Source: JAAFIP01 sp043774625 (GTDB lineage: Bacteria > Pseudomonadota > Gammaproteobacteria > Burkholderiales > Burkholderiaceae_C). Taken from it: a stretch of 32,370 nucleotides of DNA. This document shows positions 30,749 to 32,370 of the stretch, piece after piece; the first letter of the stretch is position 1, and each line of letters opens with the position of its first letter. Below the pieces are notes generated by a model, which was not told where the DNA came from, made no database searches, and saw only the letters and a program-made list of their open reading frames with translations. Where the stretch lies: assembly GCA_043774625.1 (NCBI GenBank), contig JAYVTG010000089.1, positions 1-32,370 on the forward strand, written 5' to 3'. A program made the translations under genes and the position numbers.

Positions 30749-31260
30749 AATCCACGGCATCCAAATCTAGCAAACAAGCAGCAAACCCAGCCAGTGGCAA
30801 TAGCAAACCAACCGTCATCAACGGTTGGACCCTATTTGCCCACCCCCTGTTTACCGCCCAGCTCAACGCGCTCACTGCGCAAGTAGAAGCGCAGCAACGC
30901 AAAGACCCCGTAGGTTACGCCCGCAAAAACGCCAGCAAACGCCTCGCCGCCATCCATAAACTGGCGTTTGAAATCATTCCCCAAGATCCCTCACGTACCG
31001 AGTACCGCCAAGGCGGCACACTTGGTGACGCACATAAACACTGGCTGCGTGCCAAGTTCTTTCAACAATACCGCCTCTTCTTTCGCTACCACCAGCAAAG
31101 CCGCGTCATTGTGTACGCGTGGGTGAACGACGAAGACACCAAGCGCGCCTACGACAGTGCAAGCGATGCCTACCGAGTGTTTGCCCGATTGTTGCAAAGC
31201 GGGCATCCGCCGGATGACTGGGATGGGCTGTTGACGCAATGCCTAAGCGAGATAAATTAA
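30745..31260 (+). CDS. yhaV: type II toxin YhaV (RelE-fold ribonuclease)
   Basis: The 171-residue product corresponds to YhaV (154 in E. coli): NGWTLFAHPLFTAQLNAL near residue 26, KLAFEIIPQDPSRTEYRQGGTLG near 72, the conserved HWLRAKFFQQYRLFFRYH near 99, and VYAWVNDEDTKRAYDS near 123, which hold the basic and aromatic residues expected in a RelE-superfamily mRNA interferase. The first 24 residues (Lys/Ser-rich) are an added, probably disordered extension. Starts within the prlF stop. It appears intact. YhaV cleaves RNA and stops growth when PrlF is lost. Confidence 0.93.
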   Translation: MKSTASKSSKQAANPASGNSKPTVINGWTLFAHPLFTAQLNALTAQVEAQQRKDPVGYARKNASKRLAAIHKLAFEIIPQDPSRTEYRQGGTLGDAHKHWLRAKFFQQYRLFFRYHQQSRVIVYAWVNDEDTKRAYDSASDAYRVFARLLQSGHPPDDWDGLLTQCLSEIN

Positions 31261-31345
31261 CCTTCTCATTTCAACTTTTCGTGCACTTCGTGCTTGAAGC
31301 CGCCAGTTAATCTCGAACGCAAAAAACCCGCGATAATACCCAGCG

Positions 31346-31369
31346 GTTGACGTTAACGTAAACGTCAAC
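31346..31369. promoter_or_regulatory. 24-bp near-palindrome, candidate LiuR-type operator
   Basis: The sequence from GTTGACGTTAAC to GTAAACGTCAAC is symmetrical except for one mismatched pair of positions. The ACGT-N-ACGT layout resembles operators I associate with LiuR, a MerR-family regulator of branched-chain amino acid breakdown. It lies 46 bp before the SDR start, near a GATAAT (31332-31337). Confidence 0.6.
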
Positions 31370-31415
31370 TTGCAGTCGCAGAACATTCTCAGTTAACCCC
31401 TCTTTCGGAGCCATC

Positions 31416-32174
31416 ATGGACATTTCAGGCAAGGTTTTTATCGTTACCGGCGGCGCGTCGGGTTTGGGCGAAGGCACGGCGCGCATGCTGGCGGCCAAGG
31501 GTGGCAAGATTTTGATTGCGGACATGCAGGCCGAAAAAGGCGAAGCGGTGGCCAAAGAAATTGGCGGCGCGTTTGTCAAGTGCGACGTGACGAGTGAGGC
31601 CGACGGCTTGGCTGCCGTTGCCAAGGCGGTGTCCATGGGCAAGCTGATGGGCCTGGTGAACTGTGCGGGCATTGCCAGCGCCGAGCGTACCGTGGGCAAA
31701 AACGGGCCGCACAACTTTGACGCGTTCAAAAAAACGGTCACTATCAACCTGATTGGCAGCTTTAACATGATTCGCCTGGCCGCTGACGCTATGGGCAAGA
31801 ACGAGCAAGAAGCGACCATGGAGCGCGGCTGCATCATCAGCACTGCATCGGTAGCGGCCTATGACGGGCAGATTGGCCAGGCCGCGTACAGCGCGTCCAA
31901 GGGCGGCATTGTGGGCATGACCCTGCCTATCGCACGCGATTTGTCCAAACTGGGCATTCGCGTGATGACGATTGCACCGGGCATTATGGGCACACCTATG
32001 ATGTTTGGCATGCCGCAAGATGTGCAAGACGCACTAGCCGCTGCTGTGCCCTTCCCTAGCCGCCTGGGTACGCCGCAAGACTATGCAAAATTAGCTGTGC
32101 ACATTTTTGAGAATGATTTGCTCAACGGCGAGACGATTCGCCTTGATGGGGCGATTCGCCTGGCTCCGAAATAA
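31416..32174 (+). CDS. short-chain dehydrogenase, 3-hydroxyacyl-CoA dehydrogenase type 2-like
   Basis: The 252-residue product is a classical SDR: TGGASGLG (residues 11-18, NAD-binding loop), the CDVTSE Asp that reads the cofactor near 60, NCAGIA near 82, catalytic Ser in IISTASVAAYDGQ near 144 and YSASKGG near 157. The A-Y-D-G-Q-x-G-Q block is typical of human HSD17B10-type 3-hydroxyacyl-CoA / 2-methyl-3-hydroxybutyryl-CoA dehydrogenases, which oxidise intermediates of isoleucine and fatty-acid breakdown. GGAG at 31407-31410 supports the start. A possible LiuR-type operator upstream fits that role. Cofactor NAD+ is expected. Confidence 0.87.
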   Translation: MDISGKVFIVTGGASGLGEGTARMLAAKGGKILIADMQAEKGEAVAKEIGGAFVKCDVTSEADGLAAVAKAVSMGKLMGLVNCAGIASAERTVGKNGPHNFDAFKKTVTINLIGSFNMIRLAADAMGKNEQEATMERGCIISTASVAAYDGQIGQAAYSASKGGIVGMTLPIARDLSKLGIRVMTIAPGIMGTPMMFGMPQDVQDALAAAVPFPSRLGTPQDYAKLAVHIFENDLLNGETIRLDGAIRLAPK

Positions 32175-32190
32175 GGTATTGGGCGTTTGT

Positions 32191-32370
32191 AGCGCTTGCG
32201 CTGTCAGGCACTGTTGGTGTGCGGATACCTCCGGGGCTTAGAGCGCTTGCGCTGACAGACAGGCTGGGTGTGCGGATACCTTCGTGTCCTCCGCCAGGGT
32301 ATAGGTATTGGCTTCTTGTCAGCTTTTGTACCTGGCTCCCCCTTTTACCTACGGTATCCACACACCCAGC
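32191..32370. repeat. hairpin module A, copy 3, cut by the window end
   Basis: Two 39-base arms in direct tandem (32191-32229 and 32242-32280, 12-base spacer, exactly the layout at 4941-5030), then a 72-base loop (32281-32352), then an inverted arm starting at 32353 that pairs with the second arm with one mismatch over the 18 visible bases. The variable middle is GGCTGGGTGT, as in one arm of copy 2. Confidence 0.9.

Noticed and set aside
32122..32361. Minus-strand ORF reading VGKRGSQVQKL...GGGHEGIR, also seen in the frame 4551-5258
   Set aside because: It is the translation of the hairpin-A loop and arms. The same peptide appears wherever the repeat lies and has no own start context, so I treat it as a repeat artefact, though such peptides are often annotated as proteins.

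Overview
The window looks like a chromosomal segment of a beta-proteobacterium of the order Burkholderiales, most likely family Comamonadaceae (Rhodoferax/Polaromonas-like). I infer this from gene order (hemF-nadD-rsfS-rlmH-maf-rng and tolB-pal-cpoB), from the protein families, and from a short interspersed repeat of a kind I associate with that family. No database search was possible, so genus placement is inference.

Layout. 1-431 is the end of a truncated Rhs/YD-repeat gene, followed by a small orphan ORF. 842-6925 is a housekeeping block on the + strand: a PlsC-like acyltransferase, hemF (haem), nadD (NAD), rsfS and rlmH (ribosome silencing and 23S rRNA methylation), maf (nucleotide sanitation) and rng (RNase G). 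A 520-bp non-coding stretch with a double-hairpin repeat separates maf from rng. 6980-14868 is an envelope polysaccharide/LPS region: a deacetylase and a GT4 glycosyltransferase on +; a four-gene minus-strand operon (GT9, O-antigen ligase, MsbA-type flippase, GT2), two genes of which are clearly AT-richer than their surroundings; and a WaaE-like GT2 on + that overlaps tolB. 14858-17775 is tolB-pal-cpoB, without tolQRA. Then come a DUF4136 lipoprotein, a YeeE/YedE sulfur-compound transporter overlapping tcdA, tRNA-Lys(UUU) with a clear promoter and terminator, and an ABC exporter.

23265-28259 holds a lipoprotein-anchored monohaem cytochrome with a polyproline linker, hslR, hemH, a HAD phosphatase, a second double-hairpin repeat (inverted) and a patatin-like lipoprotein. 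28368-32174 holds an orphan galactitol-type PTS EIIC, a VOC protein, a PrlF-YhaV type II toxin-antitoxin pair with a palindrome placed between candidate -35 and -10 boxes, and a short-chain dehydrogenase preceded by a 24-bp near-palindrome resembling a LiuR-type operator. The window ends inside a third copy of the hairpin repeat.

Two repeat families stand out. One is a roughly 48-bp element found between genes and also, apparently, inside reading frames (nadD clearly; yeeE, the GT4 gene and the pal signal peptide more weakly). The other is a composite of two neighbouring hairpin modules in which the loops are conserved while the middle of the stem arms differs from copy to copy, yet the arms usually still pair. 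The second is the most unusual structure in the window.
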